DNA of 64,000 nt from Amphritea balenae (GCF_003858655.1 NZ_RQXV01000001.1:620001-684000); one strand, 5' to 3'; positions 52,416 through 62,087 are shown, numbered from the stretch's first letter. Notes: generated by a model from the letters alone, not told the origin. A program made the numbers and translations.

Positions 52416-53393
52416 ATGCTTAATCCCCAAGCACTTAGCTTTAGCCCTCTGGCTTCTGAAACTGTTCCCCGCTATGCCGGTATTGCTACTTTTATGCGCC
52501 TGCCCCATTACACTATTGCCCAGGCGCCGCAGGCTGATATTGGGTTATATGGTATTCCCTGGGACGGCGGTACAACAAACCGTGCAGGTGCCCGCCATGG
52601 ACCACGACAGATCCGTGATGCATCTGCTCTGATGCGTAAAGTACACCCGGTACTTAAACTGAGCCCTTTCAAACTCGCCAACTGTGCTGACTTCGGCGAT
52701 GCACCGGTCAACCCTTTACAGATAGAACCCACACTGGACATGATTGAACAGTTTGTCTCTGAAATGGTTGAACAGAATATTATGCCACTCGGGGCTGGAG
52801 GCGATCATCTGGTCAGCCTGCCGGTATTGCGTGCACTGGCCAAAAAACACGGCCCTTTAGGTATGGTACATTTCGATGCACATACCGATACCTGGGATCG
52901 ATATTTTGGTGATTGTAAATATACCCATGGCACCCCCTTTCGCCGTGCTATTGAGGAAGGAATACTCGATCCCAAGCGGATCGTTCAAATAGGTATAAGG
53001 GGCGGACTCTATAGTGAAAGCGACGATGACTGGGGCCTGGAACAAGGTATTCGGGTGATGCGCATGGAAGAGTTTACCGAATTGGGTGTCAACAAGGCGC
53101 TGCAAATTGCCCGTGATGTGGTCGGCAATCAGGCAACCTATATAAGCTTCGATGTTGACTGCCTCGATCCAGTCTTCGCCCCCGGTACCGGTACCCCGGA
53201 AATAGGAGGTTTAACAACCGTAGAAGCACAACAGATGGTACGGGGCTTACGTGGACTAAACCTGATCGGCGCAGATCTGGTAGAAGTCTCTCCACCATTT
53301 GACCCCAGCGGCGCTACCGCCCTGGTTGGTGCCACTTTGATGTGGGAGATGCTCTGCCTGCTAGCTGAAAAAGTTGATCAGCAGAAGCGATAG
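52416..53393 (+). CDS. Agmatinase-family ureohydrolase (guanidino-acid hydrolase type)
   Basis: 325 residues. Manganese-site motifs in order: GAGGDHLVSLP, FDAHTDTWD and SFDVDCLDPVFAPGTGTPEIGGLT, which supply the His and Asp ligands of arginase-family enzymes. The N-terminal YGIPWDGGTTNRAGARHGPRQIRDAS is typical of agmatinase, guanidinobutyrase and guanidinopropionase. The exact guanidine compound cannot be told from motifs. It releases urea. TTGAGG before ATG 52416. Linked with the LysR gene upstream. Confidence 0.92.
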   Translation: MLNPQALSFSPLASETVPRYAGIATFMRLPHYTIAQAPQADIGLYGIPWDGGTTNRAGARHGPRQIRDASALMRKVHPVLKLSPFKLANCADFGDAPVNPLQIEPTLDMIEQFVSEMVEQNIMPLGAGGDHLVSLPVLRALAKKHGPLGMVHFDAHTDTWDRYFGDCKYTHGTPFRRAIEEGILDPKRIVQIGIRGGLYSESDDDWGLEQGIRVMRMEEFTELGVNKALQIARDVVGNQATYISFDVDCLDPVFAPGTGTPEIGGLTTVEAQQMVRGLRGLNLIGADLVEVSPPFDPSGATALVGATLMWEMLCLLAEKVDQQKR

Positions 53394-53542
53394 ACAACCC
53401 CCAGGCAGACATGGCATCTCACTTCGATTATCGCGGTGAGGTGCTCCGCCGGCAATCGGGCAATGCCTTTTCGTTTACCCTGGCTACTCACAAGTTTCCA
53501 AGCAGCAATCTAGCAGCTAAGAGAAGTGCTATTTGTGTAGCG

Positions 53543-54139
53543 CTACTGGCTGGTCACAACCAGGTAGCAGATGAGCTCATCATCGCCGCAGTTGTCGATG
53601 CTGTGCTCAAGATCACCACGATAGTGCGCTGAATCACCCTCAGCCAGATTACGGCTGTTATCACCGGCGGTTAGCCGGGCTGCTCCTTTAGTCACTGTCA
53701 GCAGCTCTTTAGTGCCTTCAAAGTGTGGCGCGCTCACCAGACTAGCCTGGGGTGCGATACGTAGCTCGTAGAATTCGATATTCTTTTCCATGTGTAGCGG
53801 CGAGAGCGTACGAATCCGACACTCATCATCGGCACGGAACAGGTTGTTAGCATCATCGCCATGCACTACTTCAATAGTCGATGCAGCCCATGGCTGATCA
53901 ACCAGCTCACCGATAGTGATACCAAAGGCCTGCGCGATACGAAAGGTAACCGCCAGGGTGGGATTCGCCTGGCCTCTTTCAATCTGGCTCAGCATCGAAC
54001 GACTAACGCCGGATGCAGCAGCCAACTGATCCAACGTCAGTTTATTTTTCTTTCTTAGCTCTGTCACCCGGCTGCACAAGACCTGACTGGCGGGGTCTAT
54101 GTCGGCCTTATTACTTTTTTTAACTTTATCTGAGCTCAT
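53543..54139 (-). CDS. XRE-type regulator with C-terminal cupin
   Basis: 198 residues. HTH in ~25-80: VTELRKKNKLTLDQLAAASGVSRSMLSQIERGQANPTLAVTFRIAQAFGITIGELV. The cupin (~105-198) contains HFEGTKELLTVTKGAARLTAGDNSRNLAEGDSAHYRGDLEHSI. Such regulators respond to small metabolites, often amino-acid derivatives. Three direct repeats just upstream (54159-54219) are the likely operator. Divergent from the 108-aa/tdh/kbl operon, which it may control. Confidence 0.93.
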   Translation of the reverse strand: MSSDKVKKSNKADIDPASQVLCSRVTELRKKNKLTLDQLAAASGVSRSMLSQIERGQANPTLAVTFRIAQAFGITIGELVDQPWAASTIEVVHGDDANNLFRADDECRIRTLSPLHMEKNIEFYELRIAPQASLVSAPHFEGTKELLTVTKGAARLTAGDNSRNLAEGDSAHYRGDLEHSIDNCGDDELICYLVVTSQ

Positions 54140-54158
54140 TTATAACTATCCACTATAA

Positions 54159-54219
54159 GGGAATTATTTCTTGTATCCGGGAATTTATTCTTCTAAGATA
54201 CCGGAATGATTTCTTGTAT
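54159..54219. promoter_or_regulatory. Three direct repeats, probable XRE operator
   Basis: Units GGGAATTATTTCTTGTAT (54159), GGGAATTTATTCTTCTAA (54179) and CGGAATGATTTCTTGTAT (54202), starting 20 and 23 bases apart, about two helix turns. They begin 20 bases upstream of the XRE start codon. The remaining part of 54220-54473 has no gene. Confidence 0.7.
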
Positions 54220-54473
54220 ATTAAATATCACCGCAAACAAATGCCACTCTTGTGACATCTTATATTGCCGTGTCGACTCTCCCCTTATCGCTTTCCGGCA
54301 ACGCTCGGATGGTCAGGTCCTGCCTGAACGAATGTGTAGCTAAACGCCCCTCTTACTGATACCGCTGCTTCATTTACCAGGTTAATTTATAAATCTGGCA
54401 CCGGAATCAAACACCTGCATACCGTTTACCGCTGATAAGACCGCCCCATAAGGCGCTGGAAGAGAAGACTATA

Positions 54474-54800
54474 ATGAACGAGATCATCGATTATTTTGTA
54501 CCGGCACAAGATCCTATTCTGGGAATTAACCCGGCTAATGTTGTGACAACACTCGATGCTGATAACTGGCAATCTAAAGCGCTGACTTTCCAGATCAGCT
54601 GGTCACAGCTATATGTATATCTGAGTAAAGCAACGAATACGCGACGACGTAAACACTACTACTGTGTCAGTGTTTACGATATTGGTAAGCAGGAAAGCCA
54701 GTCCAGAAGACTGTTTCTGACACTCAACGAAGCATTGGAATACGCCAATGCCGGTGCCGCAAGCCTGCAAACCCTGGCTGCCTTTGAGGAGGCTTCATGA
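54474..54800 (+). CDS. Unknown 108-residue protein heading the tdh-kbl operon
   Basis: Not recognised. No signal peptide. Contains [71 protein letters not shown]: a beta-rich middle and helical end. Its stop overlaps the tdh start by four bases (ATGA), so translation is coupled and a functional link to threonine dehydrogenase is likely. ATG 54474 follows GGAAGAGAAGACTATA. Confidence 0.7.
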   Translation: MNEIIDYFVPAQDPILGINPANVVTTLDADNWQSKALTFQISWSQLYVYLSKATNTRRRKHYYCVSVYDIGKQESQSRRLFLTLNEALEYANAGAASLQTLAAFEEAS

Positions 54801-55828
54801 ATATGAAAGCACTGGTCAAACGAGAGTCAGCTCCGGGACTTTGGTTAGAAGAGGTACCTGTCCCGGAAGTGGGCATCAACGATGTGCTGATTAAAATTAA
54901 ACGTACCGCCATCTGCGGTACCGATATGCATATCTATAACTGGGATAACTGGGCCCAGAATACGATCCCGGTACCTATGGTCATTGGCCACGAATTTGTT
55001 GGCGAGATTATCGAGGTCGGCTCCAATGTAAACGATTTTCAGTGTGGTCAGTTGGTCTCCGGTGAGGGGCATGTGGTCTGCGGTCGTTGTCGAAACTGCA
55101 TGGCCGGTCGACGCCACTTATGCGCCCATACCAGCGGTATTGGCGTAAATCGCCCCGGTGCATTTGCTGAATTCCTGGTACTACCGATGTCGAATGTATG
55201 GGAACACCGTCCCGGCATTGACCTGGATATCGCATCCCTGTTCGATCCTCTGGGTAATGCCGTCCACACCGCGCTGCAATACGATCTGCTCGGCGAAGAC
55301 GTACTGATTACCGGTGCCGGACCTATAGGCGTAATGGCAGCAGCCGTTTGCCGACATGCCGGTGCCCGTCACATAGTTATTACCGATATTAATGCCAAAC
55401 GCTTAGCTATGGCTAAACGCTTAGGTGCCACTTGCACTGTCGATGCCAGTCAGGAAAGCCTTGCCGATGTCAGACATAAACTGGGCATGTCCGAAGGCTT
55501 TGATATAGGCCTTGAGATGTCTGGCAGCCCTGCCGCATTAAATGATCTGCTAATCAATATGTGTCATGGCGGTAAGGTTTCTATTCTCGGCATTCCAGCC
55601 GATGAGGTCAGCATCGACCTGAGTACGGTGATTTTCAATATGTTAACGCTAAAAGGGATATACGGTCGGGAGATGTATGAAACCTGGTACAAGATGTCAG
55701 TTTTAATCGAATCCGGATTAGATATTTCACCCGTGATTACCCACCGCTTCGGCTATGCCGATTTTCAGCTGGGATTTGATGTAATGAATAGTGGCGAAGC
55801 CTGCAAAGTAATACTGAACTGGGAATAA
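54797..55828 (+). CDS. tdh: L-threonine 3-dehydrogenase
   Basis: 343 residues (341 if the second ATG at 54803 is used; the GAGGAGG site fits both). Zinc alcohol-dehydrogenase family: [35 protein letters not shown] (catalytic Cys and His-Glu), structural Cys loop [15 protein letters not shown], and Rossmann [19 protein letters not shown]. Oxidises threonine to 2-amino-3-ketobutyrate with NAD+, which Kbl then cleaves. Order tdh-kbl, 21 bases apart, is the reverse of the E. coli kbl-tdh. Confidence 0.97.
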   Translation: MNMKALVKRESAPGLWLEEVPVPEVGINDVLIKIKRTAICGTDMHIYNWDNWAQNTIPVPMVIGHEFVGEIIEVGSNVNDFQCGQLVSGEGHVVCGRCRNCMAGRRHLCAHTSGIGVNRPGAFAEFLVLPMSNVWEHRPGIDLDIASLFDPLGNAVHTALQYDLLGEDVLITGAGPIGVMAAAVCRHAGARHIVITDINAKRLAMAKRLGATCTVDASQESLADVRHKLGMSEGFDIGLEMSGSPAALNDLLINMCHGGKVSILGIPADEVSIDLSTVIFNMLTLKGIYGREMYETWYKMSVLIESGLDISPVITHRFGYADFQLGFDVMNSGEACKVILNWE

Positions 55829-55849
55829 GCCAGTGTCCGGGAGAAACGT

Positions 55850-57064
55850 ATGAACAATAGATTTCAGGATCATATTGGTAGTGAGCTGGAAGCGATTGAA
55901 GCCGCCGGATTATATAAACGTGAACGGCTTATCACCACCGCACAAAATGCCCATGTCGGCGTTAATACAGATGCCAACTCAGATAAAAGCTCTACAAAAG
56001 AGGTTCTGAATCTCTGTGCCAATAACTATCTGGGCCTGGCACAGCATCCGGCCGTTAACGCTGCGGCCAGAGAGGGATTGGAAAACTGGGGCTACGGTAT
56101 GGCCTCAGTTCGCTTTATCTGCGGTACTCAGGTGCTGCATAAGCAACTGGAAGATAAGCTAAGCGAATTTCTGGGAATGCAAAACACTATCCTTTATCCC
56201 TCCTGTTTCGATGCAAATGGCGGCCTGTTCGAAACCATTCTGGGACCGGAAGATGCGGTTATTTCCGATGAACTGAATCACGCCAGTATTATCGATGGCG
56301 TGCGGCTGTGTAAGGCAAAACGCTATCGTTATCGCAATAGCGATATGGCCGATCTGGAAGCACAGCTACAAGCGGCCGATAAAGACGGTGCCCGTTTCAA
56401 GCTAATCAGCACCGATGGCGTGTTCTCAATGGATGGCTATATCGCCCGCCTGGATGAGATATGTGACCTGGCTGAAAAGTACAATGCACTGGTGCATTTC
56501 GACGATGCCCACGCTACCGGTTTTATCGGTGCCGGTGGTCGTGGCACCCATGAGTACCGCAATTGTATGGACCGGGTCGATATCATCACTGGTACTCTGG
56601 GCAAAGCACTGGGCGGTGCCAGTGGCGGTTATACCAGTGCCAGCAAAGAGGTAGTCGAGCTGCTGCGTCAACGTTCGCGACCTTACCTGTTCTCTAACAC
56701 CGTAGCGCCACCGGTAGTCGCCGGTGCACTTAAGGCGATTGATCTGGTGACTGAATCACCCGATCTTCGCAACCAGTTACAGGACAATACCGCGCTCTTC
56801 CGAGAAGGCATGGCAAAACAGGGCTTTGACCTGTTACCAGGTGAGCACCCTATCGTGCCGGTTATGCTGCATGATGCAGTACTGGCAAGCCAGTTTGCTA
56901 ATGCCATGCTTGAACTGGGCGTGTATGTGGTGGCTTTCTCATTCCCCGTGGTTCCCAAAGGTAAAGCCCGAATTCGTACCCAGATGTCAGCAGCCCTGAC
57001 TAAAGATGATCTGGAATTTGCGATTGATGCCTTTGGCAAAGTAAAAAAACAACTGGGGATTTAA
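55850..57064 (+). CDS. kbl: Glycine C-acetyltransferase (2-amino-3-ketobutyrate CoA ligase)
   Basis: 404 residues. PLP fold-type I alpha-oxoamine synthase. Landmarks: [78 protein letters not shown], and the PLP lysine in [15 protein letters not shown]. Joins with Tdh to yield glycine and acetyl-CoA from threonine. N-terminus carries about six extra residues ([12 protein letters not shown]) compared with the E. coli enzyme. GGGAGAAACGT before ATG. Confidence 0.97.
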   Translation: MNNRFQDHIGSELEAIEAAGLYKRERLITTAQNAHVGVNTDANSDKSSTKEVLNLCANNYLGLAQHPAVNAAAREGLENWGYGMASVRFICGTQVLHKQLEDKLSEFLGMQNTILYPSCFDANGGLFETILGPEDAVISDELNHASIIDGVRLCKAKRYRYRNSDMADLEAQLQAADKDGARFKLISTDGVFSMDGYIARLDEICDLAEKYNALVHFDDAHATGFIGAGGRGTHEYRNCMDRVDIITGTLGKALGGASGGYTSASKEVVELLRQRSRPYLFSNTVAPPVVAGALKAIDLVTESPDLRNQLQDNTALFREGMAKQGFDLLPGEHPIVPVMLHDAVLASQFANAMLELGVYVVAFSFPVVPKGKARIRTQMSAALTKDDLEFAIDAFGKVKKQLGI

Positions 57065-57487
57065 TGGCCCGAGCGGCGAATGCTCAGATAAAAACGCTCT
57101 TTCCTTGCTGGGAGTCTGCTGTATCCCGTAGATTCTAGCGAGGAAGCAGCCTTTATGGCTGATTGATTCAAGCGAATACAAAGCTATTTAATAAGAATCA
57201 ATGTGACAGTATGACCCAATTCAGTTTCTCCCCGGTAAACCAGTATTAAGCCCGACAAACTACCGACCTGCACCCTGACTGCAAACGCTCCTGGCACAGA
57301 TAACCCAGGCGCATGAATCATTAATCCCTGCCCTGGGACGATCAAGATATTACCGCGCTTAAAAATTTCATTTGTTACTTCTGATAAAAAAACATAGACT
57401 ACTTTTCACTCAAACACTGGCTCATTGGTATTACCAATTTAAACCGAGTTAGAATATAACTATAAATAAATATCAGGAGACTAATCT
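57065..57487. other. Intergenic region, nothing recognised
   Basis: About 420 bases, becoming AT-rich near the 3-hydroxybutyrate dehydrogenase start, where its promoter should lie. No clear terminator follows kbl. Confidence 0.35.
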
Positions 57488-58270
57488 ATGCTACAGGGCA
57501 AAAACGCAATTATAACGGGCTCTACAAGCGGAATTGGCTTAGGAATAGCCACTGCATTCGCGAAGTCTGGCATAAACGTTATGTTAAATGGATTAGGTGA
57601 TCCGGTTGAAATTGAATCAATCCGACAAAAGCTCGCTAAGCAGTATGGCGTAGAGGTCATTTATTCATCTGCCGATATGACACAACCGGCTCAGATCCGG
57701 TCAATGGTAGAGTCCGCTATCCAGCATTTTGGCACAGTCGATATTCTTGTGAATAATGCTGGCATTCAACATGTAGCCCCCGTAGATGAGTTTCCTGCAG
57801 AGAAATGGGACGCAATAATAGCCATCAATCTGTCCAGTGCTTTCCACGCAATTCAAAGCGCCTTGCCCGGTATGAAACAACAAGGCTGGGGCCGTATTAT
57901 CAATATTGCGTCAGCCCACGGACTGGTTGCTTCACCCTATAAATCAGCCTACGTGGCTGCCAAGCACGGGATAGTCGGACTCACCAAAAGCGTTGCACTG
58001 GAAACCGCCGAACAGGGTATTTCTGTGAACGCAATCTGCCCCGGCTACGTCATGACGCCATTGGTAGCCAACCAGATTCCGGATACGGCTAAAGCCCGGG
58101 GTATCACAGAAGCTGAAGTTAGACGCGATGTAATATTGGCGGCACAACCCAATAAAACATTTGTTACCACCGAGCAGCTGGGTGAGTTTGCAGTATTCCT
58201 TTGCGGAGAAGCAGGTGCAGCCATTACCGGCTCGGCTCTGCCCATGGATGGCGGCTGGACAGCACAATAA
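57488..58270 (+). CDS. 3-hydroxybutyrate dehydrogenase (SDR family)
   Basis: 260 residues. Short-chain dehydrogenase: cofactor motif TGSTSGIGLGIA, NNAGIQHVAPVDEFPAEKWD, and active-site Ser-Tyr-Lys in INIASAHGLVASPYKSAYVAAKHG. The IQHVAPVDEFPxxKWD and NAICPGYVMTPLVANQIPDTAKARGI blocks are typical of D-3-hydroxybutyrate dehydrogenase. Interconverts 3-hydroxybutyrate and acetoacetate with NAD+, linked to polyhydroxybutyrate turnover. Single gene, TCAGGAG before ATG. Confidence 0.93.
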   Translation: MLQGKNAIITGSTSGIGLGIATAFAKSGINVMLNGLGDPVEIESIRQKLAKQYGVEVIYSSADMTQPAQIRSMVESAIQHFGTVDILVNNAGIQHVAPVDEFPAEKWDAIIAINLSSAFHAIQSALPGMKQQGWGRIINIASAHGLVASPYKSAYVAAKHGIVGLTKSVALETAEQGISVNAICPGYVMTPLVANQIPDTAKARGITEAEVRRDVILAAQPNKTFVTTEQLGEFAVFLCGEAGAAITGSALPMDGGWTAQ

Positions 58271-58520
58271 GCAATTGAGCCATCTTAACAGATCAGAACC
58301 AGCAATTTGCTACGCTTGAATAATGGATTATCGCGTAGCCAATGCCTGATCACTAACAGGTAGCAAGATAACGCAACAGCCTGAGCTCTTTAGAATAATC
58401 AGATATGCCTGTATTACCTTAAACAACAAAACAGAGCCTGAGTCCCGTTACTCATACATTACTATTTACCTAAGGGTCACGGCAGATACAGCGTTAAAAC
58501 AGCATGTCATTGATAGGAAA

Positions 58521-59015
58521 TTATTCATTGATCCGCCAACCGGTACTTTTACCGATCACATCCTCCAGCATGGCGATTTCGCGGGATAGTTCACGCGCCA
58601 GATTAATCATAAACAGACCAAAATCTGCTGGGTAATCCAGGTGCAGATCGAAAAACTGAGTCGAGCTGACCTCTAGCACTATGCTGTCTTCAAAAGCGAT
58701 TTCGGTGCCACTATTGGGAATCATAGCGATCATGGTATCAAAGCCGATCTGCTCACCGGCAATAAAGTGTCGGGTTAATACATCGTGCCCTTCACAGTGT
58801 TTATAAAAAGCGATATCCCCCTGCAGCACAATTGTAAAACCGGTCACCTCTGCCTGGTAACCTTTCAGTACCTCGCCCTGCGTTAACGAAACGACACTAC
58901 CTTTGCTAATCAGGTCAGTAATGGCCGCTTCAGAGATCGCTCCAAAGGTAGACAGACCACGAAAGTAGTCCAACCCGAGTTCATCAATGATTGATTGCGA
59001 CTCAAGTATCTGCAT
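58521..59015 (-). CDS. Cyclic-nucleotide-binding domain protein without HTH
   Basis: 164 residues from ATG 59015; GAGGAG lies six bases before, and the longer frame is rejected. One CRP-type jelly roll: TQGEVLKGYQAEVTGFTIVLQGDIAFYKHCEGHDVLTRHFIAGEQIGFDTMIAMIPNSGTEIAFEDSIVLEVSSTQFFDLHLDYP, then a helix. The protein ends where CRP proteins begin the winged HTH, so it does not bind DNA in the usual way. The Arg that contacts the phosphate in true cAMP sites is not evident. Likely a small signal-binding partner. Confidence 0.8.
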   Translation of the reverse strand: MQILESQSIIDELGLDYFRGLSTFGAISEAAITDLISKGSVVSLTQGEVLKGYQAEVTGFTIVLQGDIAFYKHCEGHDVLTRHFIAGEQIGFDTMIAMIPNSGTEIAFEDSIVLEVSSTQFFDLHLDYPADFGLFMINLARELSREIAMLEDVIGKSTGWRINE

Positions 59016-59137
59016 GACGCACTCCTCATCTGCTAACCAACAGACTTTATGTCTATACAGTAGCCGACACCTCAAAGCCGGGATTCCTCCCACTTCACAA
59101 TAGCTCCCTGAATGCTATTCAGATTAGCAAAAGAACT

Positions 59138-59188
59138 TGCATAGTTTTTTTTAATACATTTGTAAGGTTAATAATATTTTAATAATGC
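59138..59188. repeat. 51-bp direct repeat, copy 1
   Basis: TGCATAG, a T run, TTTGTAAG and a long T/A segment ending AATAATGC. It matches 63883-63933 at 42 of 51 positions. Lies between the cNMP protein gene and the flavin monooxygenase gene; the remainder of 59094-59469 has nothing recognised. Confidence 0.7.
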
Positions 59189-59469
59189 AGCGAGTTTTCA
59201 TAACCTGATTACAGGATCTGATGCGATCGCGGTAGCTTCTGACAATTAAGCAGATATAGCCCGTCTGACTAACCAGTCAGGCAGTGCGTTAAGCACTTAG
59301 CACCGGAACAGATACGCAGGATACAGATTCACACCGACATCCAATCGTTTATCCGGATGTCTGGCAAGCAAGCCCGATAAGGCCACTTGCAATAACAACA
59401 ACAGTTCATGCTGAACGCTGTACAAAAACTGACCAAAGCCTCTGATGCTAATTACTGGAGAGAATAAGA

Positions 59470-60744
59470 ATGACAACACGCACAGGTGAAACAATAGAAA
59501 TAGATACGCTGATTATCGGCGCCGGTCAGGCTGGGGTGGCCATGAGCGAGCATCTGAGTAAACTCGGCGTTCCCCACCTGGTACTGGAACGTAATCGTAT
59601 CGCAGAACGCTGGCGTACAGAGCGTTGGGACTCTCTGGTAGCAAACGGTCCGGCATGGCATGACCGTTTCCCGGGACTGGAGTTCGAAGGCGATCCTGAA
59701 GCTTTTATTCCTAAAGAACAGGTAGCAGACTACTTTGTTGCTTATGCGGAGAAATTCAACGCGCCTATCAGAACCGGCGTTGAAGTAAAGAAAGTTGAAC
59801 GTAACGTGGACCGTCCAGGCTTCACAATTGAAACCTCTGAAGGCCTGATCGAAGCAAATCGTGTGGTTGCGGCAACCGGACCTTTCCAACGCCCTGTTAT
59901 TCCAGCAATTGCACCTAAGACTGAAGGTATCACCCAGATCCACTCCGCCGAATACCGTAATCCTGACCAACTACCAGAAGGCGGTGTGCTGGTAGTCGGT
60001 GCTGGTTCTTCCGGCGTACAGATTGCCGATGAACTACAACGTGCCGGTAAGCAGGTTCATCTTTCAGTAGGTGCCCATGACCGTCCGCCACGCTCATACC
60101 GTAACCGTGACTTTGTCTGGTGGTTGGGTGTACTGGGTGAATGGGACGCCGAGGCGATGAAGCCTGGCACCGAGCATGTAACCATTGCCGTAACCGGCGC
60201 CCATGGTGAAAAAGGTACGGTTGATTTCCGTGCCCTGGCACATCAGGGTATTACGCTGGTTGGCCTGACAGAAGCATTTAACAATGGCACCGTGAGCTTT
60301 AAAGAAAACCTGGTAGAAAACGTTAACCGCGGCGATAAAAATTATCTGGATCTTCTGGATGCAGCCGACGCTTATATCGAACGTAACGGCCTGGATCTGC
60401 CAGAAGAACCTGAAGCACGCAATATGCTGCCTGAACCCGACTGCATGACCAATCCGGTACTTGAGCTGAACCTGGCTGAAGCAGGTATCACTTCAATCAT
60501 CTGGGCAACTGGTTTTGCGGTTGATTACAGCTGGTTGAATGTTAATGCCTTCGACGAAGCTGGTAAACCGGCGCATCAGCGCGGTGTATCCACCGAGCCG
60601 GGCGTTTATTTTGTCGGCCTGCCATGGTTATCACGCCGTGGTTCTACCTTCATCTGGGGTGTATGGCACGATGCGAAGCATATTGCAGATCATATCGCTA
60701 CGCAGCGTAAATACAGCGCTTATCGTGATCCTTCGCAGCTGTAA
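59470..60744 (+). CDS. Flavin-containing monooxygenase-type oxidoreductase
   Basis: 424 residues. FAD motif DTLIIGAGQAGVAMSEHLSKLG at the N-terminus, a second dinucleotide motif GVLVVGAGSSGVQIADELQRAGKQV (near 175) for NADPH, and between them ITQIHSAEYRNP in the place of the FMO fingerprint. RWRTERWDSLVANGPAWHDRFPG follows the CzcO/YUCCA-like group. ATG 59470 has GGAGAGAATAAGA. Likely oxygenates a nitrogen, sulfur or carbonyl substrate. The following RidA and DUF1028 genes (after a terminator) suggest a joint catabolic route for a nitrogen compound (inference). Confidence 0.9.
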   Translation: MTTRTGETIEIDTLIIGAGQAGVAMSEHLSKLGVPHLVLERNRIAERWRTERWDSLVANGPAWHDRFPGLEFEGDPEAFIPKEQVADYFVAYAEKFNAPIRTGVEVKKVERNVDRPGFTIETSEGLIEANRVVAATGPFQRPVIPAIAPKTEGITQIHSAEYRNPDQLPEGGVLVVGAGSSGVQIADELQRAGKQVHLSVGAHDRPPRSYRNRDFVWWLGVLGEWDAEAMKPGTEHVTIAVTGAHGEKGTVDFRALAHQGITLVGLTEAFNNGTVSFKENLVENVNRGDKNYLDLLDAADAYIERNGLDLPEEPEARNMLPEPDCMTNPVLELNLAEAGITSIIWATGFAVDYSWLNVNAFDEAGKPAHQRGVSTEPGVYFVGLPWLSRRGSTFIWGVWHDAKHIADHIATQRKYSAYRDPSQL

Positions 60745-60761
60745 GTCATCTGCATATGTTC

Positions 60762-60792
60762 AAGGGTAGGCCGACTGGCGCTACCCTTTTTT
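60762..60792 (+). terminator. Terminator after flavin monooxygenase
   Basis: Stem AAGGGTAG / CTACCCTT with an 11-base loop and a T run. It partly separates the monooxygenase from ridA. Confidence 0.8.
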
Positions 60793-60826
60793 ACCTTTAA
60801 GAATTTAGTTTATTTGGAGTAAGCAG

Positions 60827-61246
60827 ATGCCGACTCATACCCGAATCCGTATGTTCAACACGAAAGAGACCTATCCGAATCAAACTCTGGATAACGATCT
60901 TTGTCAGGCGGTACGCGCAGGTAACACAGTCTATGTCCGGGGCCAGGTTGGCACCGACTTCGAGGGTAATCTGGTAGGTCTGGGCGACCCGGGTGCTCAG
61001 ACCGAACAGGCGATGAAAAACGTCAAACAGCTCTTGGAAGAAGCCGGCTCAGATATGAGCCATGTAGTTAAAACCACTACTTACATTACCGACCCCCGGT
61101 TCCGCGAAGCGGTTTATAAAGAGACCGGTAAGTGGTTCAAAGGTGTATTCCCTATCTCAACCGGCCTGGTTGTTCAGGCGCTGGCCCAGCCAGAATGGCT
61201 GATGGAGATAGATATTATTGCCGTGATCCCAGACGATGAGGCCTGA
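60827..61246 (+). CDS. RidA/YjgF-family protein
   Basis: 139 residues. RidA fold: RIRMFNTKETYPNQTLDNDLCQAVRAGNTVYVRGQVGTDFEGN..., TEQAMKNVKQLLEEAGSDMSHVVKTTTYITDPRFREAVYKE and a C-terminal EWLMEIDIIAVIP. The arginine that binds carboxylates of imines in classic RidA (usually at ~105) is not clearly present, so this is likely a RutC-like branch. Three bases separate it from the next gene. GGAG seven bases before ATG. Confidence 0.9.
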   Translation: MPTHTRIRMFNTKETYPNQTLDNDLCQAVRAGNTVYVRGQVGTDFEGNLVGLGDPGAQTEQAMKNVKQLLEEAGSDMSHVVKTTTYITDPRFREAVYKETGKWFKGVFPISTGLVVQALAQPEWLMEIDIIAVIPDDEA

Positions 61247-61249
61247 GTT

Positions 61250-61921
61250 ATGACATTTTCCGTTGCAGGGGTCTGCCCTGATACCGGCATGGTTGGCTGC
61301 GCCATCACCTCTTCCAGCATTTGCGTTGCAAGTCGTTGTGCCTTCGTCCGCAGTGGTACCGGTGTTGCGTTAACACAGAATATCACTAATCCGGACCTCG
61401 GCCCCCTGGCGCTGGATCTGATGAATGAAAAACTAGCACCAGCTGACGTGATGAAAGCACTGGCGAACGAAGACAGTAATGTACAGTGGCGTCAATTAGG
61501 CGTGCTGAATCTGGCTGGTCAAAGCGCTACGTTCAGTGGCGCTGAAGCACTGGGAACCTTCGCAACTGCCGAAGGTAAAAACTGCATCGCGATGGGTAAC
61601 CTGCTGGACAATACCGCTGTCCCACAAGCGATGATTGATAGCTTTGAGAACAGCAGCGGCCATCTGGCAGAGCGTCTGCTTCAGGCACTGGAAGCCGGTC
61701 TTGCTGCCGGTGGTGAACTGGGACCTATTCAGTCGGCCGGATTACTGGTTGCCGCAGAGCCCAACTGGCCGGTTGTCGACCTGCGGGTGGATTGGCATAT
61801 AGAGCCAATACATGAGCTGCGTATGGTCTGGAGTAACTATCAGCCCCAGATGGATGCCTATATCACCCGCGCCAAAGATCCGGCTAATGCTGAGTCATAT
61901 GGTGTACCCGGGGACGAATAG
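61250..61921 (+). CDS. DUF1028 protein (Ntn-hydrolase-like)
   Basis: 223 residues. DUF1028 landmarks: TFSVAGVCPDTGMVGCAITSSSICVASRCAFVRSGTGVALTQNITNPDLG, GNLLDNTAVPQAMIDSFENSSGHLAERLLQALEAGLAAGGELGPIQSAGLLVA, and DLRVDWHIEPIHELR. The fold relates to Ntn hydrolases but activity is unproven. Often found with RidA and with amine or nitrogen catabolic genes. Translation is probably coupled to ridA. Confidence 0.93.
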   Translation: MTFSVAGVCPDTGMVGCAITSSSICVASRCAFVRSGTGVALTQNITNPDLGPLALDLMNEKLAPADVMKALANEDSNVQWRQLGVLNLAGQSATFSGAEALGTFATAEGKNCIAMGNLLDNTAVPQAMIDSFENSSGHLAERLLQALEAGLAAGGELGPIQSAGLLVAAEPNWPVVDLRVDWHIEPIHELRMVWSNYQPQMDAYITRAKDPANAESYGVPGDE

Positions 61922-61934
61922 ACTGACATATTTC

Positions 61935-61968
61935 AAAAACCGTAGTCGTTCTGACTGCGGTTTTTTTT
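61935..61968 (+). terminator. Terminator after DUF1028 gene
   Basis: Stem AAAACCGTAGTC / GACTGCGGTTTT with one T-G pair, loop GTTCT, then a T run. Confidence 0.85.
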
Positions 61969-62087
61969 GCCCTTTTAAAGTCGCAATGACACTCTCTTCG
62001 TGTTCGGGAAAACAGTACTATCCTGACTACTATGTAAATCTTCACTACCAGCACCTCCAATACAACCAACAGAAGATCTATTGAGAT

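Noticed and set aside
53411-53632. 73-codon frame after the ureohydrolase
   Set aside because: Runs into the end of the XRE-cupin gene on the other strand; most of its length is a shadow of that gene.
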